DNA of 28,545 bases from Bacteroidota bacterium (GCA_023428585.1 JAEYXG010000266.1:1-28545); one strand, 5' to 3'. Numbered from the stretch's first letter, positions 7,076 to 17,000 are shown. The notes: a model not told the origin generated them from the sequence alone. A program made the numbers and translations.

Positions 7076-8953
7076 ATGCCTGATAATTATACTATTCTGA
7101 TTGATAAACTGGATGCCTTTATCAAAAAGTACTATACTAATCTTTTGATAAAAGGGGCCCTTTATAGTATTGCACTGCTTGGAAGTTTCTTTTTGATTTT
7201 TGCACTCTTTGAATCAGTTGCATGGTTTTCATCCTCAATTAGGACTGTAATATTCTATACTTACATTGTTTTAGGTACAACACTAATTATCAGATATATA
7301 ATCAATCCTTTGCTTAAATTATACAAGATAGGACCTCGCATCTCTCATGATATGGCAGCCACCGTTATTGGAAAGCATTTTCATGAAGTCAAGGACACTT
7401 TGCTCAACACCTTGCAGCTAAAAAAACTATCAGATGAATCACCTGATAATTATGATCTTATAATAGCTGGTATAAATCGGAAATCAGAGAAACTTATAAG
7501 TGTTCCTTTCAAATCAGCAGTAAGCTATGCATCAAACAAACGATATCTTTATCTGGCTCTCCCACCTATACTGATAATCAGTGTTTTACTTGTTGCTTCG
7601 CCTAATATTTTAACTGAACCCGGAAATCGGCTAATTAATCATTCCATTAAATTTGAAAAACCACTTCCTTTCAAACTGACTGTTGAAAATAAGGATCTCA
7701 CAGCTGTACAACAGGAGGATTTCACTCTGCAAATTGCAGTTTCAGGCGATGAAATCCCTGCTGAAGTATACCTTGAGGTTGATGGCAATGAATTCCGTAT
7801 GAATGCAGAAAACAAGCTGAATTTCAATTATACCTTTAAGAAAATTCAAAAAGACCAGAACTTCAGGCTATTGGCCTCAGGCTATTATAGCAACTTTTAT
7901 ACTATTACCGTTCTCCCTAAACCCATAATACTTAATTACGACATTGAATTAACCTATCCTACGTATTTAAATAAAAAGCCAGAAGTGATTTCTAATGTAG
8001 GTGATATAAATGTTCCTCAGGGGTCCACTCTAAAATGGAAGTTTTATACAAGGGATGCGGATATTATTCTTTTTAACATTGGAAACGAACAACGCATACT
8101 ATCTTCTGATAAATCCAACGTTTTCACCACAAGTCACAGACTAATGGATGGAACAGCCATTACAATTAACAGCCGAAATAAACATCTTACCAATAATGAC
8201 TCATTGAAATTCTTTGCAAATGCAATACCCGACTTATATCCTACCATCAATATAGAACAATACCGCGACAGTATTTACGATAATAGGCTGTATTTCAGAG
8301 GTTTAATTAATGATGATTACGGTTTCAGGAATCTTCAATATAAACTAACACGATTGATTGATGGCGTATCGGGTGCAGAAATGTCTGTTGAGGTTCCAAT
8401 TCAGAACAATTTAACAGAGCAGAACTTTTATTACTATTTTGACCTGCTTTCCCTTGGTTTGGAACCTGGAGAAAACATAAATTACTACTTTATAGTTTGG
8501 GATAATGACGGTGTAAATGGTAATAAACCGGCTCGTTCACAGGAAATGACCTTCAGAATACCCTCTTTGGATGAAATCAATTCAATGGTTAACAAACATC
8601 AGGAAGACCTAAAGGATGATTTTGATGAAACCATTAAAGAAGTCAAGGCAATTCAAAAAGAGATTGAAAAGCTGAATGAGAATCTTTTCAATAAAAAGGA
8701 CCTTAACTATCAGGATAAGAAGCAGATAGAGAATCTAATACAGCGTCATAAAGACCTTCAAAACAAGGTTGATAAGATGCAGCTTGAAAACAAGCAAATG
8801 AATACCAAGGAATCACAAATCAAACAGGTTGATGAGAATATTCTGGAAAAGCAGAAACAACTTGAGAAGCTGTTTGAAGATATTATGTCTGACGAAATGA
8901 AGAAAATGTTCGAAGAACTCCAAAAAATGATGGATGAACTGAATAAGGATTAA
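7076..8953 (+). CDS. DUF4175-type membrane protein, N-terminal piece ended by an in-frame TAA
   Basis: The first 625 residues of what looks like a roughly 1,125-residue Bacteroidota protein of the DUF4175 type. Two membrane helices lie near residues 22-48 and 55-76 and a third near 160-178 (LYLALPPILIISVLLVASP). A long region of beta-rich, probably extracytoplasmic sequence follows to about 500, containing ITVLPKPIILNYDIELTYPTYL. From about 510 on the sequence is charged coiled coil (DDFDETIKEVKAIQKEIEKL). The coiled coil is cut by TAA at 8951-8953. The next coding piece starts 9 bases later in the same frame and continues the coiled coil without a break in character. This suggests one gene with a nonsense codon, a sequencing error, or a recoded or reinitiated stop. 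Function is not established for this family. Confidence 0.85.
   Translation: MPDNYTILIDKLDAFIKKYYTNLLIKGALYSIALLGSFFLIFALFESVAWFSSSIRTVIFYTYIVLGTTLIIRYIINPLLKLYKIGPRISHDMAATVIGKHFHEVKDTLLNTLQLKKLSDESPDNYDLIIAGINRKSEKLISVPFKSAVSYASNKRYLYLALPPILIISVLLVASPNILTEPGNRLINHSIKFEKPLPFKLTVENKDLTAVQQEDFTLQIAVSGDEIPAEVYLEVDGNEFRMNAENKLNFNYTFKKIQKDQNFRLLASGYYSNFYTITVLPKPIILNYDIELTYPTYLNKKPEVISNVGDINVPQGSTLKWKFYTRDADIILFNIGNEQRILSSDKSNVFTTSHRLMDGTAITINSRNKHLTNNDSLKFFANAIPDLYPTINIEQYRDSIYDNRLYFRGLINDDYGFRNLQYKLTRLIDGVSGAEMSVEVPIQNNLTEQNFYYYFDLLSLGLEPGENINYYFIVWDNDGVNGNKPARSQEMTFRIPSLDEINSMVNKHQEDLKDDFDETIKEVKAIQKEIEKLNENLFNKKDLNYQDKKQIENLIQRHKDLQNKVDKMQLENKQMNTKESQIKQVDENILEKQKQLEKLFEDIMSDEMKKMFEELQKMMDELNKD
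8951..8953 (+). other. In-frame TAA inside an otherwise continuous gene
   Basis: The frame reads ...ELNKD, TAA, VRDMLEKM..., with coiled-coil sequence on both sides and no shift of frame. Substitution of one base (for example from AAA Lys, CAA Gln or GAA Glu) would make the stop. See the neighbouring entries for the two halves. Confidence 0.8.
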
Positions 8954-8962
8954 GTCAGGGAT

Positions 8963-10453
8963 ATGTTGGAAAAAATGCAAATGCAGTCAGAGGATATTGA
9001 GAAAGATCTTGACAGGAATCTAGAACTATTCAAGCAACTGGAGTTTGATAAAAAACTGACTGAATCAATTGAAAACCTAAAGAAACTAGCAGATGAGGAA
9101 AAGAAACTGGCCGATGAAACGGCAAGTAGTGAGAAAAAAGATAGTGAACAGCTGAGCAAGAAACAAGAGGAACTTAATAAGGAATTCAAGAAAATAGAAG
9201 ATGACCTTGAAGAGCTCAAACAGTTGAATCAGAAACTTGAGGAGCCAACCGATTTTGAAATACCGAAAGATCAAAAGGAGGATATTGAAAACGAATTAAA
9301 AGAGAGCAGTAAAAATCTTAAAGAATCCCAGATGAAAAAAGCATCTGGGCATCAACAAAAGGCATCTGATAAAATGCAGAAAATGAGTGAATCATTATTT
9401 GAGATGCAGATGGAAATGGAAAATGAACAAATGGGCGAGGATATTAATGCGTTGAGAGCCATACTCGAAAATTTGGTGCGGGTTTCATTTGATCAGGAAG
9501 ATCTTATGGATAAAGTTAAAAGCATCAACCGATCGAGTCCTAAATATCCTGAAACAATTGAAGGGCAGAAGAAAATACAGAACAATTTGGAAATGATTGA
9601 AGATTCATTGCTTGCATTAAGTAAACGACAGGCAATGATAGAAAATTTTGTCAATAGGGAAATCAGGGATATTAACTCTAATACGGAAATGGCAATGCAG
9701 GCATTGCAAAACCGTTCAATCGGGATGGCTACATCAAAACAACAATATGTAATGACTGCAGTAAATAATCTCGCATTATTGCTTTCTGAATCACTGAAGA
9801 ATATGGAGCAAAACATGAGCATGATGGCATCGGGAAAATCATGCAGTAATCCAAAGCCAGGAAAAGGTAAAAGTTCCATGAAATCAATGCGGCAGATGCA
9901 GGAAAAACTGAATCAACAAATGGAAGAGTTGCGCAAAGGAATGCAGCAAAAACCAGGGGAGAAGGGAGAACAAGGCAAGATGTCATCGTCGAAAATGAGT
10001 GAACAATTAGCCAGAATGGCTGCACAACAAGAGGCGCTCCGTAAGATGTTACAAGAATATGGTGAAGAACTGCAGAAGGGAGGGGAGGTTAACCAGCAAC
10101 AGATTCAGAAGATGTTACAGGAGATGGAAAAAACTGAAACCGACCTCGTCAATAAAATCCTTAACCAACAGACCATGAAACGTCAGGAAGAAATACTTAC
10201 ACGATTGTTGGAATCTGAAAAAGCGGAAATGAAACGAGAGCAGGAAGAGAAAAGAGAATCAACAGAAGGGAAAGAAATTCCAAAACCCGATCCTGCCAAA
10301 TACTTCGACAGTTTAGGCCTTCCCGCTAAAGAGACCGAACTAATCAAGAGTATACCTCCTTCACTTAGATACTATTACAGAAATAAGGTTAACAGCTATT
10401 TCATTCAAATACCAACCAACTCTCAGAACCCTTCGGTTATTGATAATAAGTAA
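8963..10453 (+). CDS. DUF4175-type protein, C-terminal coiled-coil piece
   Basis: A 496-residue frame in the same phase as the preceding piece. It is almost wholly charged coiled coil, rich in Glu, Lys, Gln and Met (DLDRNLELFKQLEFDKKL, then Met/Gln-rich repeats around residues 280-400). The end is proline-containing (PDPAKYFDSLGLPAKETELIKSIPPS), followed by LRYYYRNKVNSYF. This arrangement matches the C-terminal half of DUF4175-type proteins, whose last segment is a conserved PPSLxYYYRNKV-like motif. Two starts are possible: a genuine ATG at 8963, preceded by a weak AGGGA, or continuation through the upstream TAA. On its own the piece has no signal peptide or membrane helix, so if translated separately it would be cytoplasmic. 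It leads directly into ybeY. Confidence 0.8.
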   Translation: MLEKMQMQSEDIEKDLDRNLELFKQLEFDKKLTESIENLKKLADEEKKLADETASSEKKDSEQLSKKQEELNKEFKKIEDDLEELKQLNQKLEEPTDFEIPKDQKEDIENELKESSKNLKESQMKKASGHQQKASDKMQKMSESLFEMQMEMENEQMGEDINALRAILENLVRVSFDQEDLMDKVKSINRSSPKYPETIEGQKKIQNNLEMIEDSLLALSKRQAMIENFVNREIRDINSNTEMAMQALQNRSIGMATSKQQYVMTAVNNLALLLSESLKNMEQNMSMMASGKSCSNPKPGKGKSSMKSMRQMQEKLNQQMEELRKGMQQKPGEKGEQGKMSSSKMSEQLARMAAQQEALRKMLQEYGEELQKGGEVNQQQIQKMLQEMEKTETDLVNKILNQQTMKRQEEILTRLLESEKAEMKREQEEKRESTEGKEIPKPDPAKYFDSLGLPAKETELIKSIPPSLRYYYRNKVNSYFIQIPTNSQNPSVIDNK

Positions 10454-10454
10454 T

Positions 10455-10462
10455 TATATTTG
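10455..10462 (+). promoter_or_regulatory. Candidate -7 promoter box for ybeY
   Basis: TATATTTG matches TAnnTTTG and lies 20 bases before the ybeY ATG, just after the stop of the upstream coiled-coil frame. It suggests ybeY can be transcribed independently of the interrupted gene. Confidence 0.45.
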
Positions 10463-10482
10463 TCTTCAATCAGTCATATTCT

Positions 10483-10908
10483 ATGGGAATCAGTTTTTTT
10501 AATGAGGATATTGAGTTTCAAATTGAAAATAATCATTCCATCACAGTTTGGATAAATTCGGTAATTGATGAGAATAAATATTTGCCGGGGACTATCAATT
10601 ACATTTTCAGTTCTGATGAATATTTGCTAAAACTAAATCAGCAATATCTGGAACACGATACATATACTGACATTATAACTTTTGATTATAGCACTGGCAA
10701 AGTATTAAGTGGCGACATTTTTATCAGTATTGACAGAGTAAAGGAAAATGCACTAAAATTCAAAAAGACTTTTGAAAACGAATTGCATAGGGTCATGATA
10801 CATGGAATATTGCATCTCTGCGGATTTAAAGATAAGACAGATGCAGAAAGCAAAGAAATGCGACAAAGGGAAGACCATTATCTGGAAAAACTCATTCCCA
10901 AAATATAA
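10483..10908 (+). CDS. ybeY: Endoribonuclease YbeY (rRNA maturation factor)
   Basis: A 141-residue metal-dependent endoribonuclease needed for 16S rRNA 3'-end processing and ribosome quality control in other bacteria. The motif IHGILHLCGFKDKTDAE (residues 106-122) is the family signature, with zinc ligands H107 and H111. The third ligand, usually a His in a GYDH context, is replaced here by the KDK sequence, with D117 the likely substitute; I recall the same form in other Bacteroidota YbeY proteins. The N-terminal part (LNQQYLEHDTYTDIITFDYS) also fits the family. The ybeY-mnmG order is common in this phylum. Confidence 0.93.
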   Translation: MGISFFNEDIEFQIENNHSITVWINSVIDENKYLPGTINYIFSSDEYLLKLNQQYLEHDTYTDIITFDYSTGKVLSGDIFISIDRVKENALKFKKTFENELHRVMIHGILHLCGFKDKTDAESKEMRQREDHYLEKLIPKI

Positions 10909-11118
10909 TACCAATTGTTGAACTTCAAAATCAACCATCTTTAGCACATTCTACTTATACAACAAAATACTTTCTTTGGTCATAATCATACTGACCATGG
11001 AATTGTTGCATTTCAATTAATAGATTAATAGAAGAATATGTTATAGGTGGCGGCAACTTGCACATATCCATCAAATAAGGGCTTATATCAGACAAGGCCT
11101 TCAAATTGATATTTTTTG

Positions 11119-11126
11119 TACTTTTG
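11119..11126 (+). promoter_or_regulatory. Candidate -7 promoter box for mnmG
   Basis: TACTTTTG matches TAnnTTTG. It would place the transcript start near 11133, giving an mnmG leader of about 65 bases that includes a parS-like site. The rest of the 290-bp ybeY-mnmG gap shows no other recognised feature. Confidence 0.45.
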
Positions 11127-11176
11127 CTGCCACTAAATAGCAAAAAATATTGTTCTATTCATTACCGGAATAGAAT

Positions 11177-11192
11177 TGTTCCACGTGAAACC
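11177..11192 (+). promoter_or_regulatory. parS-like ParB binding site, 15 of 16 bases
   Basis: TGTTCCACGTGAAACC differs only at the last base from the widely conserved parS consensus TGTTNCACGTGAAACA. It ends 6 bases before the mnmG ATG, inside the predicted leader. ParB bound here would spread on the surrounding DNA and recruit chromosome-segregation proteins. It forms a pair with the inverted copy at 13079-13094. Confidence 0.8.
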
Positions 11193-11198
11193 AAGAGG

Positions 11199-13070
11199 AT
11201 GTTTAAAGAATATGACATAATAGTTGTCGGGGCTGGTCATGCCGGTTGCGAAGCGGCTGCTGCTGCAGCAAATATGGGATCGTCAGTACTTCTCATTACC
11301 ATGAACATGACACAAATGGCCTTTATGTCATGTAATCCGGCAATGGGCGGAATAGCCAAAGGACAAATTGTTCGTGAAATAGATGCGTTGGGAGGGTATT
11401 CTGGAATTGTTACAGATTCAACCATGATCCAATTCAGGATGCTTAATAAATCAAAAGGGCCTGCTATGTGGAGCCCAAGAGCTCAAAGTGATAGGATGAG
11501 GTTTACTGAAAAATGGAGACAACTCCTTGAACAAATCCCCCAACTTGATTTCTGGCAGGATACGGTTTCTGAAATTATGGTCAAAGATGATAGAGTAACT
11601 GGAGTTAAAACTGCAATGGGCCAAACTATTTATAGTAAGTCAGTAATTTTAACCAATGGAACTTTTCTTAATGGCATCATTCACATTGGTACTAAACAAT
11701 TTGGTGGAGGTAGAATAGGGGATAAGGCAGCACATGGTTTAACTGAAAGTTTAATTGGTTTAGGGTTTGAATCAAGAAGGCTCAAAACTGGAACTCCTGT
11801 AAGAGTAGATGCAAGATCTCTTGATTTCTCCAAAATGGAAGAACAAAAGGGAGATGCTAATCCAGGTAGATTCTCCTTTACTGATACACCTATTCTACAA
11901 AATCAAAGAAGTTGCTATATCACCTATACAAACAAACAAGTACACGACAAATTACGAGAAGGTTTTGCTGAATCACCCATGTATTCAGGACGAATTGAAG
12001 GTACCGGTCCTAGATATTGCCCCTCAATTGAAGATAAAATTGACCGATTTGCCGATAAAATACGCCACCAATTATTTATTGAACCGGAAGGATGGGACAC
12101 GATTGAATATTATGTAAATGGTTTTTCTTCATCATTACCCGAAAATATTCAATATGAAGCCCTGAAATTAGTACCCGGTTTTGAGAATGTAAGAATATTC
12201 AGGCCAGGCTATGCAATTGAATATGATTACTTCCCCCCTTACCAACTAAAACCCACATTAGAGACGCATCGTATAAATCATTTATATTTTGCTGGTCAGA
12301 TAAATGGAACCACAGGATACGAAGAAGCAGCTGCCCAGGGCATAATGGCAGGCATGAATGCACATCTGGCTTTGAATAATAATGTACCCTTTGTATTAAA
12401 AAGATCAGAAGCCTACATTGGTGTTCTAATAGATGACCTAATCACTAAAAGTATCGATGAACCCTATAGGATGTTCACATCAAGAGCTGAATATAGAATT
12501 CTGCTTCGTCATAATTCTGCAGACTTACGATTAACTCCTCTGTCTTATAAACTTGGATTAGCCTCAAAAGAAAGACTAAATAGGGTTGAGCAGAAAACAA
12601 AATACATTCAAATACTTCAAGACTATTTTGCAGCCACTTCCATTAATCCCGAAACCATCAACCCAATGCTGGAAGAATTGGGAACATCACCCATTTCACA
12701 GAGCGTAAAAATGACTTCTCTGGCACTGCGACCTCAAATAAGTTTGAAAGACTTTTTGAAAGTTAACACAGAATTATCTAACCTGTTGGCTTCAATGGGC
12801 GATCTTTCAGATGAGGTATTGGAAGAAGCAGAAATATTAATCAAATATGGAGGCTACATTGAGAAGGAAAAAGCACTTGCCGATTCCTTGTCAGAGTACG
12901 ATAATATTCCTTTGAAACCTGACTTTAATTACAATTCTCTTGTATCTTTGTCGTATGAAGCCCGCGAAAAACTTACCAAACAAAAGCCTTCAACCATAGG
13001 GCAGGCAAGTAGAATCAGTGGAGTTTCACCGGCTGATATAGCCGTATTAATTGTATATTTAACACACTAA
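11199..13070 (+). CDS. mnmG: tRNA uridine-5-carboxymethylaminomethyl modification enzyme MnmG (GidA)
   Basis: A 623-residue FAD-dependent enzyme that, with MnmE, modifies the wobble uridine (position 34) of certain tRNAs. Visible features are the N-terminal FAD-binding VVGAGHAGCEAA, CNPAMGGIAKGQIVREIDALGG, GTFLNG, the family signature GPRYCPSIEDKI, and AGQINGTTGYEEAAAQG. Length is normal, and the C-terminal helical domain that binds MnmE is complete. The start at 11199 is chosen because FKEYDIIVVGAGHAG is the usual N-terminus and AAGAGG precedes it. A longer frame from 11106 would translate through the parS-like site and the promoter. The methyltransferase gene begins 7 bases after the stop, so the two are probably co-transcribed. 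Confidence 0.97.
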   Translation: MFKEYDIIVVGAGHAGCEAAAAAANMGSSVLLITMNMTQMAFMSCNPAMGGIAKGQIVREIDALGGYSGIVTDSTMIQFRMLNKSKGPAMWSPRAQSDRMRFTEKWRQLLEQIPQLDFWQDTVSEIMVKDDRVTGVKTAMGQTIYSKSVILTNGTFLNGIIHIGTKQFGGGRIGDKAAHGLTESLIGLGFESRRLKTGTPVRVDARSLDFSKMEEQKGDANPGRFSFTDTPILQNQRSCYITYTNKQVHDKLREGFAESPMYSGRIEGTGPRYCPSIEDKIDRFADKIRHQLFIEPEGWDTIEYYVNGFSSSLPENIQYEALKLVPGFENVRIFRPGYAIEYDYFPPYQLKPTLETHRINHLYFAGQINGTTGYEEAAAQGIMAGMNAHLALNNNVPFVLKRSEAYIGVLIDDLITKSIDEPYRMFTSRAEYRILLRHNSADLRLTPLSYKLGLASKERLNRVEQKTKYIQILQDYFAATSINPETINPMLEELGTSPISQSVKMTSLALRPQISLKDFLKVNTELSNLLASMGDLSDEVLEEAEILIKYGGYIEKEKALADSLSEYDNIPLKPDFNYNSLVSLSYEAREKLTKQKPSTIGQASRISGVSPADIAVLIVYLTH

Positions 13071-13077
13071 CCGTAAA

Positions 13078-13989
13078 TTGTTTCACGTGGAACAACATCT
13101 ATCTGACTCTTTGTCAAAATGCCCCTCATGCTCAGGTAATGACTTCATAACACACTTAGAATTAGACGATTACTTCTTATCACAAGAGCATTTTTCTATA
13201 ATAAAATGTAAAAAATGCGGTCTGTTTATTACTGTTCCACAACCAGCAGAAAGTGATTTGGTGAAATATTATAAATCGTCAGAGTATGTCTCACATGCCA
13301 CTCGTAACACAGGGATGGAATTCTGGCTTTATAATCAGGTTAGAAAAATTACCCTTTCATCAAAATTAAAGCTCATTAAAAAGTATTCCGTCGGTAAACG
13401 GCTTCTAGATATAGGTTGTGCAACTGGAGTATTTCTTGACTATTGTCGAAGCAAGGGTTATGCCGTTCAGGGTATTGAACCTAATGCCAATGCCCGAAAT
13501 TACGCTAATGAGCAACTGGGATTAGTTGTTAATGACATTTCTCACCTTGCTGATTTGCCAAAGAAATCATTTGATATTGTTACCATGTGGCATGTATTGG
13601 AACACGTAAGTGACCTTAACCAACGAATTTCACAGTTGAATAACTTGCTGACAGATGACGGCAACGCTTTCATAGCACTTCCAAATCCGGTGTCTTATGA
13701 TGCAATGTATTATAAAAACTACTGGGCGGCTTACGATGTGCCACGGCATCTTTATCATTTTACTCAAGAAAGCTTTACTACATTGGTTACAAAGCATAAT
13801 CTTAAAATTATTAAAATTGTGCCAATGGTCTTTGATGCATACTATATTTCTTTGCAGAGTGAAAAATACCGCAATGGAAGAAAATCTTTTCTTAAAGCAC
13901 TGTATAGGGGTTTTATGTCAAATCAACATGCCAAATCAAATGGCATGAATTATTCAAGCTTGATTTATATCCTTAAGAAAGCTAAGTAA
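13078..13989 (+). CDS. SAM-dependent methyltransferase with N-terminal zinc-ribbon-like motif
   Basis: A 303-residue protein with two CxxC pairs near the N-terminus (CPSC and CKKCG, about residues 15-45), resembling a small zinc-binding module. A class I Rossmann methyltransferase domain follows: LLDIGCATGVFLDYCRSKG is motif I, GIEPNANARNYA is motif II with the acidic ribose-binding residue, and FDIVTMWHVLEHVSDL is the post-II region. This layout fits the Methyltransf_23/13 families, often linked to sugar or surface-polysaccharide modification. The substrate is unknown. The start is a TTG whose first codons (MFHVEQ) come from the parS-like site 13079-13094. A GTG at 13087 is an alternative. 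Confidence 0.85.
   Translation: MFHVEQHLSDSLSKCPSCSGNDFITHLELDDYFLSQEHFSIIKCKKCGLFITVPQPAESDLVKYYKSSEYVSHATRNTGMEFWLYNQVRKITLSSKLKLIKKYSVGKRLLDIGCATGVFLDYCRSKGYAVQGIEPNANARNYANEQLGLVVNDISHLADLPKKSFDIVTMWHVLEHVSDLNQRISQLNNLLTDDGNAFIALPNPVSYDAMYYKNYWAAYDVPRHLYHFTQESFTTLVTKHNLKIIKIVPMVFDAYYISLQSEKYRNGRKSFLKALYRGFMSNQHAKSNGMNYSSLIYILKKAK
13079..13094 (-). promoter_or_regulatory. parS-like ParB binding site, 16 of 16 bases
   Basis: The plus strand reads TGTTTCACGTGGAACA. Its complement, TGTTCCACGTGAAACA, is an exact match to the conserved parS consensus. It overlaps the first codons of the methyltransferase gene and lies in opposite orientation to the copy at 11177-11192, about 1.9 kb away. Confidence 0.88.
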
Positions 13990-14012
13990 TAGCATATTAC
14001 CAAAAGTTAAGA

Positions 14013-14020
14013 TACCTTTG
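14013..14020 (+). promoter_or_regulatory. Candidate -7 promoter box for the sensor kinase gene
   Basis: TACCTTTG matches TAnnTTTG and lies 74 bases before the kinase ATG in a 105-bp gap after the methyltransferase gene. Confidence 0.45.
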
Positions 14021-14094
14021 TGTATAATTTGTTTCATTGGCAATAGTGGCTTGATATTTGAAATATATTATACAACCTGTCGGATCTTATTATA

Positions 14095-17000
14095 ATGAAG
14101 CTGTCAAAGAAGTTTAAACTTCCCTTTATATTATCCTTTTTGTCAGGAATCATTTTTCTGGCCATCATTATTATTTATTCTATCACCCTACATTCCAATT
14201 CTGACACGCAAAGAGTTACAGCGTTTAGTTCAACCATTAATCATAGATATTCACAAAATGAGCAACTACTAAGCCAGTTGGTAGAAAAGTATGCTAAACC
14301 CGATTTTCAGCAACTCAAGCAATTTTCTGAAAGTCTACCCAATAACACAAGCTTATTTGTATTCAAAAAGGAAGACCTGCTTTTTTGGTCTGACAATTCA
14401 ATTCCTATTGACCACTCTTCCGGAAATCAAAGAATAATTCAAACCCCAAATGGATACTTTCAGCAAAACAGCTTTGAAAATAACGAATACAGATATATAT
14501 TGCTTGATCTGATCAAGTTTAATTATCCGTACCAGAATGACTATTTGATATCCTCATTCAACCCGGTGTATTCACCTATGAATGGGAGTGAAATAAACCT
14601 TAATTCAGGACAACTAAAAATTTCTGACACTAATGGCAAGGTATTGTTTTACATTAACAATATAACCAACGCATCTCTATCACAAAATCAGGAACTGGTA
14701 CTATATACCCTGTCCTTATTGGTATTTATCCTATTCAACCTGGCGGTTTTTCAGTACCTTAAAACCATTGGAGTTAAGGCCGGCATGAGCCTGACAATTG
14801 TTGCAATAGCATCAATCCTATTTAGGATAATTCTATTTATTTTAGGAGTGCCACATTATTTCAGCGATTTCGATTTGTTTAGTCCTTTGAATTATGCTTC
14901 TTCAATTTGGCTTCCATCCTTAGGTGACTTGCTGACCAATGTTGTAGTATTCACGTTTTTGAGTTACTTGGCTTATAGAACCTTTCATAACGCATCAGTA
15001 GAATTTTCAGGATGGCTTATGAAAAAGGTATTTGTAATAATCACCTTCGCAATTATAACCCTCTTCTATTATCTAAGCTTATACATTATAGATACGCTGG
15101 TAATCAATTCATCTTTCGAGTTAAACCTTTCGAAGATCCTGGATTTCAGCACCAATAGCATCGTTGCTTATCTAATTATTGCTTTGGTATTATTAAGTTT
15201 GTTTTATATTACTTACCTATTGGTTCGAATTACATCATTAGCAATTGGGAGATATAGCTTTCTCGCTAATTTTGCCATTTTCAGCTTAATAATATGGATT
15301 ATATTCCGATTTGCAGGATTTTATATTCCGCAATGGCAAGAACTTATCCTATTTGCTCTCTATATAGGCCTTCTGGTAGCCATAGTATCCAAATTGCTGC
15401 CATATCCTCACTTAACCACTTACGCTCTTCTAATTGTCAGCCTTACGCTTATATCAACCTTCTGCCTCTATCATAATAGGGAGACCAAAGAGAAGGAGGA
15501 GAGAAAGTTGATGGCTTTAAGATTATCATCAGAACAGGATAAGATTGGAGAGTATCTATATCTAGATATAGAAAAAGCTATTTTAAGTGATTCCACTCTG
15601 TATAACCTGTTTATTAAAGGGTGGTATTATCCGGTTGAAGAGGAGAATTGCATCAATTATATCAATACCCATTATTTCACAGGTTATTGGTCAAAATACA
15701 ATTTACAAATAACACTATGTTATCCGGATAAGCGCCTGGTTGTTAAACCTTCAGACGTTATTGTTGAATGCACGGAATATTTCAACAACATCATTGAGAA
15801 TATTACAAACAAAACATCCACAAAAACTCTTCATTACATCAAAGAATCATTTGGTGTAAACAATTACATAGCAAAAATACCCATCAAAAATGAGGCATTC
15901 AAAGAAGATACCGCAAGCATAATAATAGAATTCACTCAGAAATATGTGCCAAAGGGATTGGGATATCCGGAATTGCTCCTTGACAAATCCTTTATATCAT
16001 TTTATGACCTGAGTTTATACTCGTATGCTATATATTCAAATAATGAGTTGATTAAGAACGTTGGCGAATATTCCTATAGTATATCAGAAAAGCCATTTTT
16101 ACCCTATAGGGGTGAATATTCCTTCTTCGACAAGAATGAGTATAATCATTTATATCATAGTGTAAATAAAAATACATCCATTGTAATAAGTAAAAAGAAA
16201 TTGAGCTTACTTGACCAACTGGCTCCATTTACTTACCAATTGATATTTCACATAATTCTCATCTTTATTCTCACCGGTCTATACAGTTTAAGGCATTTTG
16301 AAAAGAGATACCCAGATCTTAAAACTCAATTACAGATTATGTTGGTAGCATTGGTGCTTTTTGCCTCATTGATCATTGGTGCAACTACCATGCATAATAT
16401 TAGAAGCCTGAACGATAAGAAAAACAAGGATATGTTAAGCGAAAAGGCTCATTCGGTGCTCATTGAAATAGAGCATAAGCTTGATGCTTTTGAAAAAATT
16501 GATAGTTCAACCGAACCATACCTTCAGGAACTGCTTACAAAATTCTCTTTGGTTTTTTTTAGTGATATCAACCTTTATACAACAAATGGCAGTTTACTGG
16601 CGACATCGAGGCCTGAGATTTTCAACGAGGGCCTAAGATCAGAATTCATGAGTACTGAAGCATATAATGAGATTTCAGTAAATAAACGTACATTCTTTGT
16701 TACCAATGAACAAATAGGAACCTATAAATATTTATCGGCATATATTCCATTCAGGAACAAGGACAATCAATTGATTGCCTATATAAATCTGCCATATTTT
16801 GCCCGTGAGAATGAATTGAGAACAGAGATTTCATCATTCTTGGTAACATTTGTGAACGTATATATCATGCTAACTGCCATAGCGGTTTTGGTAGCCTTGG
16901 TAGTGGGCAATTATGTAACCAGACCCTTGCAGCTGATCAGAGACAGATTCAGCCATGTAAAGCTTGATATGAAGAATGAGAAAATAACCTATAATCGACA

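Noticed and set aside
9493..9879. Long minus-strand frames opposite the coiled-coil gene
   Set aside because: They arise from the Glu/Lys/Gln codon bias of the plus-strand gene; no independent domain is visible.
10955..11143. A 62-residue minus-strand frame in the ybeY-mnmG gap
   Set aside because: It overlaps the likely mnmG promoter, has no recognisable domain or signal, and is short enough to occur by chance.
11106..11198. Upstream extension of mnmG
   Set aside because: It would translate across the promoter box and the parS-like site, and the family starts at the later ATG.
13990..14094. Possible small RNA between the methyltransferase and the kinase
   Set aside because: Only a promoter box is seen; there is no hairpin with T-run that would end a short transcript.
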